Source: an uncultured Sphingomonadaceae bacterium
GTDB lineage: Bacteria; Pseudomonadota; Alphaproteobacteria; Sphingomonadales; Sphingomonadaceae
Assembly (NCBI GenBank): GCA_947493215.1
Contig: CANLQE010000001.1
Location: 2,419,404 to 2,483,403, forward strand
DNA: 64,000 nt
Direction: 5' to 3'
Both the position numbers and the translations under genes were made by a program. Shown here piece after piece: positions 28,273 through 37,521 of the stretch (within the stretch, counting starts at the first letter, position 1; every line of letters starts with the position of its first letter). The notes under the pieces were generated by a model. That model ran no database searches, was not told the origin of the DNA, and was given only the letters and a program-made list of their open reading frames with translations.

Positions 28273-29115
28273 ATGATGGAATTAATAGACAGCACCAGTT
28301 CCAGTGAAAGTCCAACTATGACAGAATCCTCAGTCCCTGCCATTTCTGCTGGTGATGGTCCTTTGAAAATGACCACCCGCAATGTGGATGTTTTCTATGG
28401 TGACAAACAGGCGATCAATGATGTTTCCATTGATGTCACGATGGATAATGTTACCGCTTTTATCGGTCCTTCCGGTTGCGGAAAATCGACGTTTTTGCGC
28501 TGTTTAAACCGGATGAATGACACAATCCCGATTGCTAAAGTCACTGGCGAGATCACCTTGGAGGGCGAAGATATTTACGCCCCGAAAATGGACGTCGTGC
28601 AGCTCCGCGCACGCGTCGGTATGGTCTTTCAAAAACCCAATCCTTTTCCCAAGTCGATCTATGATAATATCGCTTATGGTCCGCGCATTCACGGACTGGC
28701 CAGCACCAAGGAAGATCTGGACAATATTGTTGAAACGTCGCTTCAGAGAGCGGGTTTATGGCGCGAAGTGCAAGACCGGTTGCAGGACAGCGGAACCGCT
28801 TTATCTGGTGGTCAACAGCAACGATTATGCATAGCTCGCGCGATTGCCGTTGATCCCGAAGTGATCTTGATGGACGAGCCCTGTTCAGCACTTGACCCCA
28901 TCGCGACAGCAAAAATTGAGGAGCTGATTCACGAACTTCGCGGCAAATATGCTATCGTTATCGTGACGCATAACATGCAACAGGCGGCCCGTGTGTCGCA
29001 ACGCACCGCCTTTTTTCATTTGGGAACATTGGTCGAATATGGCGTGACATCGGATATATTCACCAATCCCACCCAGGAAAAAACGCGAGATTATATTACC
29101 GGACGCTACGGCTAA
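28273..29115 (+). CDS. pstB: Phosphate ABC transporter ATP-binding protein
   Basis: 280-residue ATPase. Walker [11 protein letters not shown], signature [17 protein letters not shown], Walker [15 protein letters not shown]-loop [10 protein letters not shown]. The start has two candidates: ATG 28273 and ATG 28318 ([11 protein letters not shown]); the first ~25 residues are low-complexity Ser/Glu-rich and carry no known function, so the shorter form may be the real one. Powers PstSCA and, with PhoU, relays phosphate status to PhoR. Confidence 0.96.
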   Translation: MMELIDSTSSSESPTMTESSVPAISAGDGPLKMTTRNVDVFYGDKQAINDVSIDVTMDNVTAFIGPSGCGKSTFLRCLNRMNDTIPIAKVTGEITLEGEDIYAPKMDVVQLRARVGMVFQKPNPFPKSIYDNIAYGPRIHGLASTKEDLDNIVETSLQRAGLWREVQDRLQDSGTALSGGQQQRLCIARAIAVDPEVILMDEPCSALDPIATAKIEELIHELRGKYAIVIVTHNMQQAARVSQRTAFFHLGTLVEYGVTSDIFTNPTQEKTRDYITGRYG

Positions 29116-29146
29116 GCGGACCCACAAAAGGGAAGGAACCCTACAG

Positions 29147-29872
29147 ATGGCAAATACCGGCACAGAACATACCGTAAAAGCCTTTGACACGGATATTAAT
29201 GAGCTACGCGGCATGGTCGCAGAAATTGGCGGACGTAGCGAACAAGCGATCGCCAAAGCGATGCGTGCCCTGGAAAAGCACGATCTGGAACTCGCCGCTG
29301 AAGTGGTCGCTGAAGACAAGTTAATCGACGAGCTTGAAAAACGCATTGATGAATTGACGTTTCAAACAATCGCCTTGCGCGCGCCAATGGCCGACGATTT
29401 ACGCGAGTTAATCGCTACGTTCAAAATCTCAGGCGTCGTCGAGCGTATTGGCGACTATGCAAAAAACATTGCGAAACGGGTGCCAGTCATCGCTAGCACC
29501 CATAAATTAGGGCCCGCCTCTCTATTGCCGTCGATGTCGAATATTGCTTCACAGTTGGTACGCGACTCTCTCGAAGCTTTTGCGCGGCGTGATGCTGACC
29601 TAGCCTTGGAAGTAAGCGAGCGGGATCAGATTGTTGATGATTTCTACACCAGCATTTTTCGGTCTGTGATCACTTATATGATCGAAAATCCCAAGGACAT
29701 TGGAGAAGCGGCCCATCTGCTTTTCATTGCCAAAAATCTCGAACGGATTGGTGATCACGCAACTAATGTTGCAGAGATGGTCTATTTTGCAGCCAAGGGC
29801 GAGCCCATGCCAGAGCGCGACCGTGGAGAGAACCCCACGGATCTGTTGGAAGAACCGACGACCGGGAGATAG
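29147..29872 (+). CDS. phoU: Phosphate transport regulator PhoU
   Basis: 241-residue all-helical protein of two repeated three-helix bundles, visible as the repeated metal-binding E/DxxxD patterns (VAEDKLIDELEKRIDEL and VSERDQIVDDFYTSIF) and the repeated closing helices (ERIGDYAKNIAKRV, ERIGDHATNVAEMV). It couples the Pst transporter to PhoR and restrains both uptake and signalling when phosphate is ample. Sits between pstB and phoB in the operon with an AAGGAA ribosome-binding site. Confidence 0.96.
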   Translation: MANTGTEHTVKAFDTDINELRGMVAEIGGRSEQAIAKAMRALEKHDLELAAEVVAEDKLIDELEKRIDELTFQTIALRAPMADDLRELIATFKISGVVERIGDYAKNIAKRVPVIASTHKLGPASLLPSMSNIASQLVRDSLEAFARRDADLALEVSERDQIVDDFYTSIFRSVITYMIENPKDIGEAAHLLFIAKNLERIGDHATNVAEMVYFAAKGEPMPERDRGENPTDLLEEPTTGR

Positions 29873-29876
29873 AAAT

Positions 29877-30572
29877 ATGTCCAACGCAAAATTGCTGTTG
29901 GTAGAAGATGATGCAGCTCTGGCAGAGCTGTTGTCATGGAATTTCAAAAAAGAAGAATATGATGTCATCCATACAGCCGACGGTGAAGAAGCTTTGCTGT
30001 TGGTCAAAGAAAACCGCCCCGATGTCATTTTACTCGATTGGATGATCGAAAACCTGTCAGGCATTGAAGTGTGCCGCCGGTTACGGCGTTCACCGGAAAC
30101 AGCCAATATCCCCATCATCATGCTAACGGCACGGGGAGAGGAAGAAGATAAGATTCGCGGCCTTGAAACCGGTGCTGATGACTATATTACCAAGCCGTTT
30201 AGCCCACGCGAATTGATCGCTCGTGTTAAAGCTGTGCTGCGGCGAGTACGCCCTGCCCTGGCTGGTGAAAAACTGGCCTTTGGTGACTTGGAAATGGACA
30301 CTGTTGGCCACAAAGTGAAACGCGACGGGGATACTATCCCGCTAGGCCCAACCGAATTCCGGTTACTGCGCCATTTTCTAGAACATCCTAATTGGGTTTT
30401 CTCCCGCGAACGCTTGCTCGACAGTGTTTGGGGACAAGATAGCGATATAGAACTGCGCACCGTCGACGTTCATATTCGGCGCCTGCGCAAAGCCCTAAAC
30501 GCGAACCAGCGCCCTGACATCATCCGGACCGTGCGTTCTGCTGGCTATGCCTTGGATACCGAGGCTGCTTAA
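29877..30572 (+). CDS. phoB: Phosphate-regulon response regulator PhoB
   Basis: 231-residue OmpR-type regulator. Receiver domain with acidic pocket LLVEDD (7-12), phosphorylated D54 in ILLDWMIE and the conserved Lys in YITKPFSPREL; C-terminal winged helix with the recognition region SRERLLDSVWGQDSDIELRTVDVHIRRLRKAL. It should bind the Pho boxes before pstS and possibly phoR and the porin. ATG 29877 starts four bases after the phoU stop; an upstream frame is a phoU shadow. Confidence 0.96.
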   Translation: MSNAKLLLVEDDAALAELLSWNFKKEEYDVIHTADGEEALLLVKENRPDVILLDWMIENLSGIEVCRRLRRSPETANIPIIMLTARGEEEDKIRGLETGADDYITKPFSPRELIARVKAVLRRVRPALAGEKLAFGDLEMDTVGHKVKRDGDTIPLGPTEFRLLRHFLEHPNWVFSRERLLDSVWGQDSDIELRTVDVHIRRLRKALNANQRPDIIRTVRSAGYALDTEAA

Positions 30573-30600
30573 CTCACTCTTCCCCGACAATTTTCGACAC

Positions 30601-30628
30601 AAAAAAGGCCGGCGAAACCGGCCTTTTC
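30601..30628. terminator. Bidirectional terminator between phoB and the porin
   Basis: AAAAGGCCGG-cgaaa-CCGGCCTTTT, a perfect stem with A and T runs on either side, between two convergent genes. Confidence 0.9.
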
Positions 30629-30652
30629 TATTCATGCTTAGCGCCGGTGTTT

Positions 30653-32008
30653 CTAGAAAGAAACCTGCGCCCGCGCGCCTATAACATCGACAGAATAATC
30701 ATTTGGCGCTCCGGCCACGATACCCAGCGCATCTCCGTAAGATAGCCGACCATAGTTCACCAAAAAGCGCACATAACTAACCGGGGTCCAAATTAGTGAT
30801 GCCATATAGCCATCTTGGGTACCGCCAATAATGCCAGCATCGGTTAGATCAAGCCGATCATAGCGGACATTGACCTGCCAAGCGCCTGAACCACCTGACC
30901 CTAATGGATTATTGACCTTCACGCCTTTGAACACCCCACCTTTATATTCGCGGGTGTCATCAGTCAGGAACAGGCCTGCTTCGATCGATCCGCCAAAGAA
31001 GGTGGGATTAGCCAACCCAGGCCGGCTGACCTTGGCCCAATGGGTTTCTGCAGCAGCATGGAACCGACCAGAAATTACTGCCGCTTCAAGGCCATAGGTG
31101 AGTTGCTCTTCGGCGGTGATATTGCCGGTATTGATGAAGCGCGTCCCGACGCTGTGGATCAGAGGCCGTTGACGATAGCGTACCGAGTCGATGGTATCGC
31201 CAAGATCAGTCCAGTGGACAGACCCGCCAAGATGAAGTTGGGCATCACCAAGTTTCGGAGCGAAAACGACCCGCCCATCAAGACTGATGCTGTCATTGCC
31301 ATCGCTCAGATCGTCAATATTGTCGGTAAACACACCGCCCTGCAACAGCACATCACCTGTTTTATAAACCGCTGAAACGCCAACTTTACGCTGGAAACCA
31401 AAGGCATCTGTAAAGGCGGAACGTTCAATAAAGCTGGTGTCGTTGCTGCTGGATATTTCTTCCAGCGATTGGAAATTATTATGCTGTCCAACGGTGACGG
31501 TTAGACCGCCGTTTTTATAATCAAGATAAGCGTCGGTCAATTCAACGCCGTCCAATAGATCTGCCTCCAGCTTATATCCGAAACCGCCAGGGATTTTACC
31601 CTGCACGCCCAATCTGACACGGCGCGCTTCATTGGAAAAACCTTCTCCGGGAATACTGATCGTCGACGGCACTGATGAAAGATTGTTGAAATCATAGAGA
31701 ATACGGCCACGCGGCTTGAAGCTCCAGCCATCATCGGTTGCGATTTCCGGAGCACCTTTGAACTTGATGCTGGTTTTCTCTTTTTTCTGGGTCGTTTTTT
31801 CTACAGCAGCGACCTGCTCACTTTGCTGCTGTTGCACAGTTTCGACATTACCAAGCTGCGCGCGCAGGCTCACAACTTCTTGTTCAAGCTGGTTAAGTCG
31901 TTCCAACAGTGCCGCGGCCTGTTCGTCAGAAATTTGGGCAGCGAAGGCCTGACTGGGCAAAAATGCCAAAATGGCCGCGCCAGTTACAAGAGTAGATTTC
32001 AATGTCAT
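30653..32008 (-). CDS. Phosphate-selective porin OprO/OprP family
   Basis: 451-residue outer-membrane protein. Signal peptide (TLKSTLVTGAAILAFLPSQAFA), then a Gln/Glu-rich coiled coil (AALLERLNQLEQEVVSLRAQ, about residues 31-60) that trimerises, and a beta-barrel with alternating hydrophobic strands ending in the outer-membrane terminal Phe (IGARAQVSF). Members form anion or phosphate channels. Facing the phoB end of the phosphate block makes a phosphate-entry role likely. ATG 32008 chosen; the frame upstream begins only at a TTG without support. Confidence 0.9.
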   Translation of the reverse strand: MTLKSTLVTGAAILAFLPSQAFAAQISDEQAAALLERLNQLEQEVVSLRAQLGNVETVQQQQSEQVAAVEKTTQKKEKTSIKFKGAPEIATDDGWSFKPRGRILYDFNNLSSVPSTISIPGEGFSNEARRVRLGVQGKIPGGFGYKLEADLLDGVELTDAYLDYKNGGLTVTVGQHNNFQSLEEISSSNDTSFIERSAFTDAFGFQRKVGVSAVYKTGDVLLQGGVFTDNIDDLSDGNDSISLDGRVVFAPKLGDAQLHLGGSVHWTDLGDTIDSVRYRQRPLIHSVGTRFINTGNITAEEQLTYGLEAAVISGRFHAAAETHWAKVSRPGLANPTFFGGSIEAGLFLTDDTREYKGGVFKGVKVNNPLGSGGSGAWQVNVRYDRLDLTDAGIIGGTQDGYMASLIWTPVSYVRFLVNYGRLSYGDALGIVAGAPNDYSVDVIGARAQVSF

Positions 32009-32033
32009 GTTTATCGAGTCCCCAACCAATATC

Positions 32034-32051
32034 TTGAATGATTGATGACGG
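32034..32051 (-). promoter_or_regulatory. Weak Pho-box-like site upstream of the porin
   Basis: Minus strand CCGTCAT-caat-CATTCAA: two seven-base units with a four-base spacer, 26 bases before the start codon. The first unit is one base off the classical CTGTCAT, the second is poor. Confidence 0.3.
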
Positions 32052-32141
32052 CTCTATGATTTTTAGGTTTCGAAAAAACGTCTTTTTTGTTGCAGTTTTT
32101 TTACGGTGCAACGGTCTCCGGTAATATCGGGTGAAGCCGCC

Positions 32142-32498
32142 TTATTCTGAGACCAGCTTCATCAACCGGCGTTCCATCGGAGCCAGTACAGCAACGAGAT
32201 CATGACCGCGCTTTAATATCTGTCCATGCTCGCCATGCAGTGACCACATACCTTGCTTGTTCCGATCCGCCGGACGTTTCTCAATCCGCATTTGTGGTCT
32301 TTCCGACGTCCGACGAAAGGCCGCAAAAATCGCAGCGTCTTTGCCCATATCCATCGCGTAGTCACGCCAGTGCCCTGCCGCAACCATACGTCCATAGAGG
32401 TTGAAAATGCGCTCCATCTCTTTCCGGTCAAAGCCAACTTGAACGGGAAATGACTGTTTGTTGGGAAAATTCGAAACGTTGGAATTTTCAGGCCGCAT
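32142..32498 (-). CDS. DUF2794-family protein
   Basis: 118 residues. The middle block FDRKEMERIFNLYGRMVAAGHWRDYAMDMGKDAAIFAAFRR is the conserved core of alphaproteobacterial DUF2794 proteins, whose role is unknown. It is soluble and basic (MRIEKRPADRNKQG). Its ATG shares one base with the cysE stop (TGATG), so the two are translationally coupled. Confidence 0.85.
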   Translation of the reverse strand: MRPENSNVSNFPNKQSFPVQVGFDRKEMERIFNLYGRMVAAGHWRDYAMDMGKDAAIFAAFRRTSERPQMRIEKRPADRNKQGMWSLHGEHGQILKRGHDLVAVLAPMERRLMKLVSE

Positions 32499-33199
32499 CA
32501 GGCGCTATCTCGCTTGCTTTCCGATTCATCGTCTGTCTTGTCACGGCCGTCCGCATAGGCGGCAATGCGCTTTTGCAATTGCTCCATTTCGCATTGCAAG
32601 ATTTCGAGCTTCTGTGTTGCTGGATCGAAAACCTCGCTGCATGGCGTTCCGTATGGGGTGAAGTCTTCCTGATACTGCTCCACTTTGACGAGTGTCGGAC
32701 GGGCGCGAACGCCCACCATTGTCGACCCTTCTGGGACATCTTGCGTAACCACTGCGTTGGCGCCGATCCGCGCTCTTTTCCCTACTGTGATAGGCCCCAA
32801 TATCTGGGCGCCTGAGCCTAAAATAGCATCATCCTCGATCGTCGGGTGTCGCTTCCCACCAACGCCATTGGCTGGATTGGTTCCACCCAGCGTCACGCAT
32901 TGATAAATAGTAACATTGTCGCCAATTTCTGCCGTCTCACCGATCACTGAAAATCCGTGATCGATGAAAAGATGCCGACCGATTTTGGCACCGGGATGGA
33001 TATCGATCGCAGTGAACAAACGGGAAAAATGATTCACAAAGCGCGCAAAAAAATACAGTTCGCCCTTGAACAACCAGTGAGATATCCGATGCAAGCCCAC
33101 AGCCAGCACACCCGGATAGAGCAGCACTTCCCAACGGGAACGAGGTGCGGGGTCACGCGCCTTTATGGAATCCAAATATGCACCTAGGTCCCGAAACAT
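32498..33199 (-). CDS. cysE: Serine O-acetyltransferase
   Basis: 233-residue enzyme giving O-acetylserine for cysteine synthesis. It has an N-terminal helical part (RDLGAYLDSIKARDP) and a left-handed beta-helix of hexapeptide repeats with the catalytic His in DHGFSVIG and TLGGTN, GKRHPTIEDDAILGSGAQILG. The C-terminus lacks the terminal Ile of feedback-inhibited Escherichia coli CysE and instead continues into a ~60-residue Gln/Glu-rich tail ending ESKRDSA. Divergent from oxyR, which may place cysteine supply under redox control. Confidence 0.92.
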   Translation of the reverse strand: MFRDLGAYLDSIKARDPAPRSRWEVLLYPGVLAVGLHRISHWLFKGELYFFARFVNHFSRLFTAIDIHPGAKIGRHLFIDHGFSVIGETAEIGDNVTIYQCVTLGGTNPANGVGGKRHPTIEDDAILGSGAQILGPITVGKRARIGANAVVTQDVPEGSTMVGVRARPTLVKVEQYQEDFTPYGTPCSEVFDPATQKLEILQCEMEQLQKRIAAYADGRDKTDDESESKRDSA

Positions 33200-33349
33200 G
33201 TTTTTCTCCGGCGAATTTACAAGTCATAAGCTAAGGTCCCAATTGCGATAATTCCAGTCCTTTCTTGCAACTCACTTAAAACAGGCCTTTTTTGCACTAG
33301 CCTCCATTAGCATATTGAATTAATAAACTGCTATTAATCGAAGGACTGA

Positions 33350-34276
33350 ATGATGTCGAGCTATCTGCCTACACTCAAACAGCTGCAATATCTCGTTGCG
33401 CTAGAGGAACATGGCCATTTTGGGAGGGCTGCAGAAGCCTGCTATGTGACGCAATCGACGCTATCAGCCGGTATCAAAGAACTAGAGACTCTTCTTGATG
33501 TGATGTTGGTCGAACGCACCCGCCGCGTCGTCCGCTTTACTGAACTTGGCAAAAAGATGGTCGAAAAAGCTCACCGCATTTTGCGAGAAGCGGAGGAACT
33601 TTCTGATATGGCGCGCTCCGCCGGGCAGCCACTGGTCGGAGATGTCCGCATGAGCGTGATACCAACGATCGCTCCATTTTTGCTGCCCAAACTGCTCCCA
33701 CGCCTGCGAAAAGAACGGCCGGAACTCAAACTCTATCTAAAGGAAGAAACCAGCCAGGCCGCTTGCGATTCCCTAAGCCACGGCCATGTTGATTGCGTTT
33801 TGCTGGCACAACCCTTCTCCTGCGGAGACGTAGAGTCGGAAATATTGTTTGATGATGAAATTTTCATCGCTTTTCCAAAAGATGACCCACGCGATCCACC
33901 CAAGGTTGTTGATCCAGCCCTTATTGACGAAAACCGGTTGCTATTGCTGGAAGACGGGCATTGTTTGAAGGATCATGCCCTCGCCGCCTGTAATCGACCA
34001 GAGTTGAGAGCATCAGCCCGAATGATGGGCACATCCCTTCACACATTGGTGCAGATGGTCGACAATGGACTGGGCCTTACATTGCTTCCCAAAATGGCAA
34101 TTGATAGCGGAATCTTAATGCATACGGACATATTGGCGCGCCCGATCAAATCCGACCGCGCTTTTCGCGACATAACTCTCGTCTGGCGCAAAAACAGCCC
34201 GCGCAAAGACGAGTTTAAGCTTCTCGCGGAAATTATGCGGCAAAGTCAAAGCTGGGTTACAGAAAAACCAGCCTAA
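33350..34276 (+). CDS. oxyR: Hydrogen-peroxide sensing LysR-type regulator OxyR
   Basis: 308 residues. N-terminal winged helix-turn-helix (HFGRAAEACYVTQSTLSAGIKELE) and a LysR effector domain. The two redox Cys are C205 and C214 in EDGHCLKDHALAACN, the same C-X8-C spacing as Escherichia coli C199/C208, which form the activating disulfide on peroxide exposure. AAGGA stands before the tandem ATGATG start. Likely targets include katG at 12206 and perhaps the divergent cysE; neither katG nor ahpC is adjacent. Confidence 0.94.
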   Translation: MMSSYLPTLKQLQYLVALEEHGHFGRAAEACYVTQSTLSAGIKELETLLDVMLVERTRRVVRFTELGKKMVEKAHRILREAEELSDMARSAGQPLVGDVRMSVIPTIAPFLLPKLLPRLRKERPELKLYLKEETSQAACDSLSHGHVDCVLLAQPFSCGDVESEILFDDEIFIAFPKDDPRDPPKVVDPALIDENRLLLLEDGHCLKDHALAACNRPELRASARMMGTSLHTLVQMVDNGLGLTLLPKMAIDSGILMHTDILARPIKSDRAFRDITLVWRKNSPRKDEFKLLAEIMRQSQSWVTEKPA

Positions 34277-34716
34277 TCCTTCCAGCTTTTGGCAGCGTCA
34301 ATATCCGACTGACGTTCTTCCACCCAGCTCTCGCTACCATCTTGCTTTATCTCTTTTTTCCAAAATGGCGCGACCGTTTTAAGCTGATCCATGATGAAGG
34401 AGCAGGCCTCAATCGCGGCCTGCCTATGGTCCGAGCACGTGCAGGCCAAAACAATCTGTTCTCCGACTTTCAGCCGCCCAACACGGTGAATGATGGTGAC
34501 CCCATGCAAAGGCCATTGTTTGTCAGCTTTTTCGGCAATTTCCCGCAGGGCTTTTTCGGTCATCGCCGGATAATGCTCCAGCTCCAGGGCATCTAGTTGA
34601 CCATCGCCCCTCACCTGCCCAACAAAACTGGCCACGGCCCCGCCGCCGAGCGCCGACAGATTGGCAATCTCGGCGCCAGCGTCAAAATCATCATCCAGCA
34701 CTAATATCTTAATCAT
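34273..34716 (-). CDS. moaE: Molybdopterin synthase catalytic subunit
   Basis: 147 residues. Motifs GAVASFVGQVR near residue 28, LELEHYPAMTEKALREI, and IIHRVGRLKVGEQIVLACTCSDHRQAAIEAC are the MoaE active-site segments, and the catalytic Lys region FWKKEI is present. With MoaD it inserts the dithiolene sulfurs of the molybdenum cofactor. ATG overlaps the moaD stop by four bases; its own stop overlaps the convergent oxyR stop (shared CTAA). Confidence 0.95.
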   Translation of the reverse strand: MIKILVLDDDFDAGAEIANLSALGGGAVASFVGQVRGDGQLDALELEHYPAMTEKALREIAEKADKQWPLHGVTIIHRVGRLKVGEQIVLACTCSDHRQAAIEACSFIMDQLKTVAPFWKKEIKQDGSESWVEERQSDIDAAKSWKD

Positions 34717-34976
34717 CCGCCCGTCACCGGCGGGAATATTGCCAGCTCCCTGGAATCACCCAACGACGCTTCTAGTCCAACAAAATCCTGATCCAACGCA
34801 AAGCGGAGCTTTTTCAGATCGGAAAAAACCTGCTGATAGATCGAATCAACCGCCTTAAGATGAGCAACAAGGTCGCCAACCGTCTCAACACTTGCCGGAC
34901 AAATAATCGTCTCTTGGTCGCGACCAAGCCGTTCCTTTACCCATGAAAAATAAACGATATCGATCTGATATGTCAT
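34713..34976 (-). CDS. moaD: Molybdopterin synthase sulfur carrier subunit
   Basis: 87-residue ubiquitin-fold protein ending in the required Gly-Gly (FPPVTGG), whose C-terminal thiocarboxylate donates sulfur to MoaE. The opening YFSWVKERLGRDQETI is typical. Sits 12 bases after pgsA and four-base coupled to moaE. Confidence 0.95.
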   Translation of the reverse strand: MTYQIDIVYFSWVKERLGRDQETIICPASVETVGDLVAHLKAVDSIYQQVFSDLKKLRFALDQDFVGLEASLGDSRELAIFPPVTGG

Positions 34977-34988
34977 GGTAATGGCCCG

Positions 34989-35540
34989 TTAATCCATATG
35001 CTTCAGGCCGACCCGAAGATAGTCCCAGCCAGTGATCAACGTCAATATGGCCGCAGCCCAGAGCGTCCAAATACCGATTATCTGAATATACTCAAATTGC
35101 GGCAAACCGCCGGCCAATATAAGCGCGCCGAGAGAGACCAACTGGAAGGTGGTTTTCCACTTTGCCAGCTGAGACACCGGCACACTGACCTGAAGCCCTG
35201 CCAGAAACTCGCGTAATCCCGACACTGCGATCTCGCGAAGCAAGATAATCAGTGCCGCAATGACGTTATAACCTTCAATATCACCCGTCGCGCAAAGGAT
35301 AAGAATTACCGAAGCGACCATGATTTTGTCAGCAATCGGATCAAGAAATATGCCCAGCTTGGACACCGTTCCCTGAGACCGGGCGAGATAGCCGTCAAAA
35401 TAGTCTGTAATCGCCATCAACGCGTAAAGCACGGTCGCTAGTAGATAACCTAACTTCCAGTCCGGCCACCAAAGTAAACCGACCAGAAACGGCACGGTGA
35501 ATATACGGGAAAGCGTCAAGATATTTGGCAAATTCAACAT
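34989..35540 (-). CDS. pgsA: CDP-diacylglycerol-glycerol-3-phosphate 3-phosphatidyltransferase
   Basis: 183-residue membrane enzyme that begins phosphatidylglycerol synthesis. The CDP-alcohol phosphotransferase signature is complete: DYFDGYLARSQGTVSKLGIF followed by LDPIADK. Four to five transmembrane helices. I take ATG 35540 (MLNLPNILTLSRI), the normal family start; an alternative ATG 35555 adds five residues and no good ribosome-binding site distinguishes them. Divergent from an LplT-like carrier, another phospholipid gene. Confidence 0.93.
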   Translation of the reverse strand: MLNLPNILTLSRIFTVPFLVGLLWWPDWKLGYLLATVLYALMAITDYFDGYLARSQGTVSKLGIFLDPIADKIMVASVILILCATGDIEGYNVIAALIILLREIAVSGLREFLAGLQVSVPVSQLAKWKTTFQLVSLGALILAGGLPQFEYIQIIGIWTLWAAAILTLITGWDYLRVGLKHMD

Positions 35541-35718
35541 ATTGATGGCTGCCATAACGAGGTTTTGCGCAAAGTTAAATCTTATCCTTGCGATCCTGAC
35601 ATTAGTGCGTAAATTTTCCAGCGTCCAACGCCTTGCGCTATCAGGCAACATCGCTAGGGTGTCGGTCAATCCAGTCCCCCTGTCTGACAATGTTCAACAA
35701 CAGGAATTTTCCAAAAAA

Positions 35719-37005
35719 ATGTCATCAGCCCTTAGATTATTGGCCAAACGTCGTTTTTGGCCGCTTTTTATCACACAGATGCTTGGCGCCTTTAACGACA
35801 ATCTGTTCAAATTCTCGATGGTCATCTTGGTTACCTATGGAATTTACAAAGACCCGGCGCAGGATTTTCAGTTTAATGCTCTGGCTTCCGGGATTTTTAT
35901 TTTACCCTTTTTCCTGTTTTCTTCGCTCGCCGGACAACTGGCGGATAATTATGACAAAGCGCGAATAACGCGGCTGGTCAAAACGCTGGAAATAGCCATT
36001 GCTATCATCGGTGGGATCGGCCTGTGGATTCAATCAATTCCGATCATGTTGACGGCGCTGTTTCTGCTCGGCCTACAATCGACCTTCTTTGGCCCGATCA
36101 AATATGCAATTTTGCCACAGCATTTGGAAAAAGACGAAGTTTTGGCTGGCACAGGATTGGTAGAGGCTGGCACTTACATCGCAATATTGGCCGGGACGAT
36201 ATTGGGCGGAATCATAATCGATCGAGATGGCAACGGAGTTGAACTGGCGGTAATTTCGGTATTTTTCGTGGCGATCATCGGCCGTATCGGGGCGCAATTT
36301 TTACCGAGCGCGCCACCACAAAAAGAAGTAGAGAAAATTGATTTCAATTTCATCCGATCATCCATCAAGCTGATTTCTGCGACGTTGCATGTTCGCCGAC
36401 TATATCTAGCGATCGTGGCGATTAGCTTTTTCTGGACCATTGGGTCCGTTCTGATCATCCAGTTTCCCCCTTTGGTTGAGAATGTCCTCACCGCGACACC
36501 TGCTGTGGCGAGCCTGTTTCTCGGTGTCTTCTCTATTGGTATTGCGGTTGGGTCGATTCTGATAAACCGCCTGCTGAAAAGCGAAGTCTCGGCACGCTAT
36601 GCGCCGTTTAGCGTCATCGGGATGGGCGTTTTCGTTATGATACTCTTCTTTATCGCACGCGGTTGGGAAGGCCTCCCCAACGGTGAGCTTTATACGTTCA
36701 GTACATTCATGATGCATGATGGCGCATGGGCATTGCTCGGCACGTTGGTTGGCGTCTCTATTTTTGGAGGTATGTTCGTCGTTCCGCTCTATGCATTTCT
36801 GACAACAACCGTTGATATCAGCGAAACGGCAAGAACAATTGCGGCTAACAATGTCGTCAACTCGGGATGCATGGTGCTGGGCGCATTGGCCGCTTTGGGA
36901 TTAAGTATCTTGGGCGTCTCAACAACAGAGCAACTGTTACTGGTCGCTGGTATGTGCGTTGTCGCTGCTTGGCTAGGCCAGCAATTGCATCTTGCTTGCG
37001 ATTAG
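35719..37005 (+). CDS. MFS transporter, LplT (lysophospholipid flippase)-like
   Basis: 428 residues, twelve predicted helices. The opening RFWPLFITQMLGAFNDNLFKFS and the stretch GLQSTFFGPIKYAILPQHL match the LplT-type carriers that return lysophospholipids to the inner leaflet, and which are often fused to or followed by the acyltransferase Aas. Here no acyltransferase domain is attached. ATG 35719 is the family start; the longer frame from 35497 overlaps pgsA. Adjacent, divergent pgsA supports a membrane-lipid role. Confidence 0.85.
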   Translation: MSSALRLLAKRRFWPLFITQMLGAFNDNLFKFSMVILVTYGIYKDPAQDFQFNALASGIFILPFFLFSSLAGQLADNYDKARITRLVKTLEIAIAIIGGIGLWIQSIPIMLTALFLLGLQSTFFGPIKYAILPQHLEKDEVLAGTGLVEAGTYIAILAGTILGGIIIDRDGNGVELAVISVFFVAIIGRIGAQFLPSAPPQKEVEKIDFNFIRSSIKLISATLHVRRLYLAIVAISFFWTIGSVLIIQFPPLVENVLTATPAVASLFLGVFSIGIAVGSILINRLLKSEVSARYAPFSVIGMGVFVMILFFIARGWEGLPNGELYTFSTFMMHDGAWALLGTLVGVSIFGGMFVVPLYAFLTTTVDISETARTIAANNVVNSGCMVLGALAALGLSILGVSTTEQLLLVAGMCVVAAWLGQQLHLACD

Positions 37006-37041
37006 ACGACTTTTACAGTTGAAGCGGATAGATCAACCCAT

Positions 37042-37260
37042 TCAAACGATGAACAAATAAAACGCAGTGAAAAACGCTGAAAAACTAAGCACAAAGAGAC
37101 TTGCGTCCTCGTTAAACCACTTTTTTGGCGGTGTTTCGATTTCCTCTACCGCAACTTGCGGCTCGGTCAGCGCCAGTGCATCCAATGACAAGCTTAGACG
37201 AAAAGGGTGCTTCGCGCCTTCATTGCGCAAAACTAGCGGGCGACTCAGAGTTTGTTTCAT
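37042..37260 (-). CDS. Small hypothetical protein with C-terminal membrane helix
   Basis: 72 residues from ATG 37260 (two more if 37266): a polar N-terminal half (LSRPLVLRNEGAKHPFRLSL), an acidic proline-containing linker (QVAVEEIETPPKKW) and a hydrophobic tail ASLFVLSFSAFFTAFYLFIV that ends the protein. This tail-anchor layout and normal codon use suggest a real gene, but no ribosome-binding site or family is obvious. Confidence 0.5.
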   Translation of the reverse strand: MKQTLSRPLVLRNEGAKHPFRLSLSLDALALTEPQVAVEEIETPPKKWFNEDASLFVLSFSAFFTAFYLFIV

Positions 37261-37521
37261 GACCATTGGTTAACAAATTATTAGCTATGAAATCTATGAG
37301 ATAATTGCTGTCCCGATAGCGTGTATTAAGATGACACACTTGTCGCCGCAGCTTGAAGTGAGCAAATGAATAACAAATGGACGTGATCTAACTATTGTGT
37401 GATCTTTGCAACATTGCTTAATATTTAGCATTGAAACCGTGAATGTGGTTGATTCCAAACAATTGCTATGGCACGTGGTGTTTCGTATTGAGTGAAATGC
37501 GAAACCCTGAAGGAGCAAATT

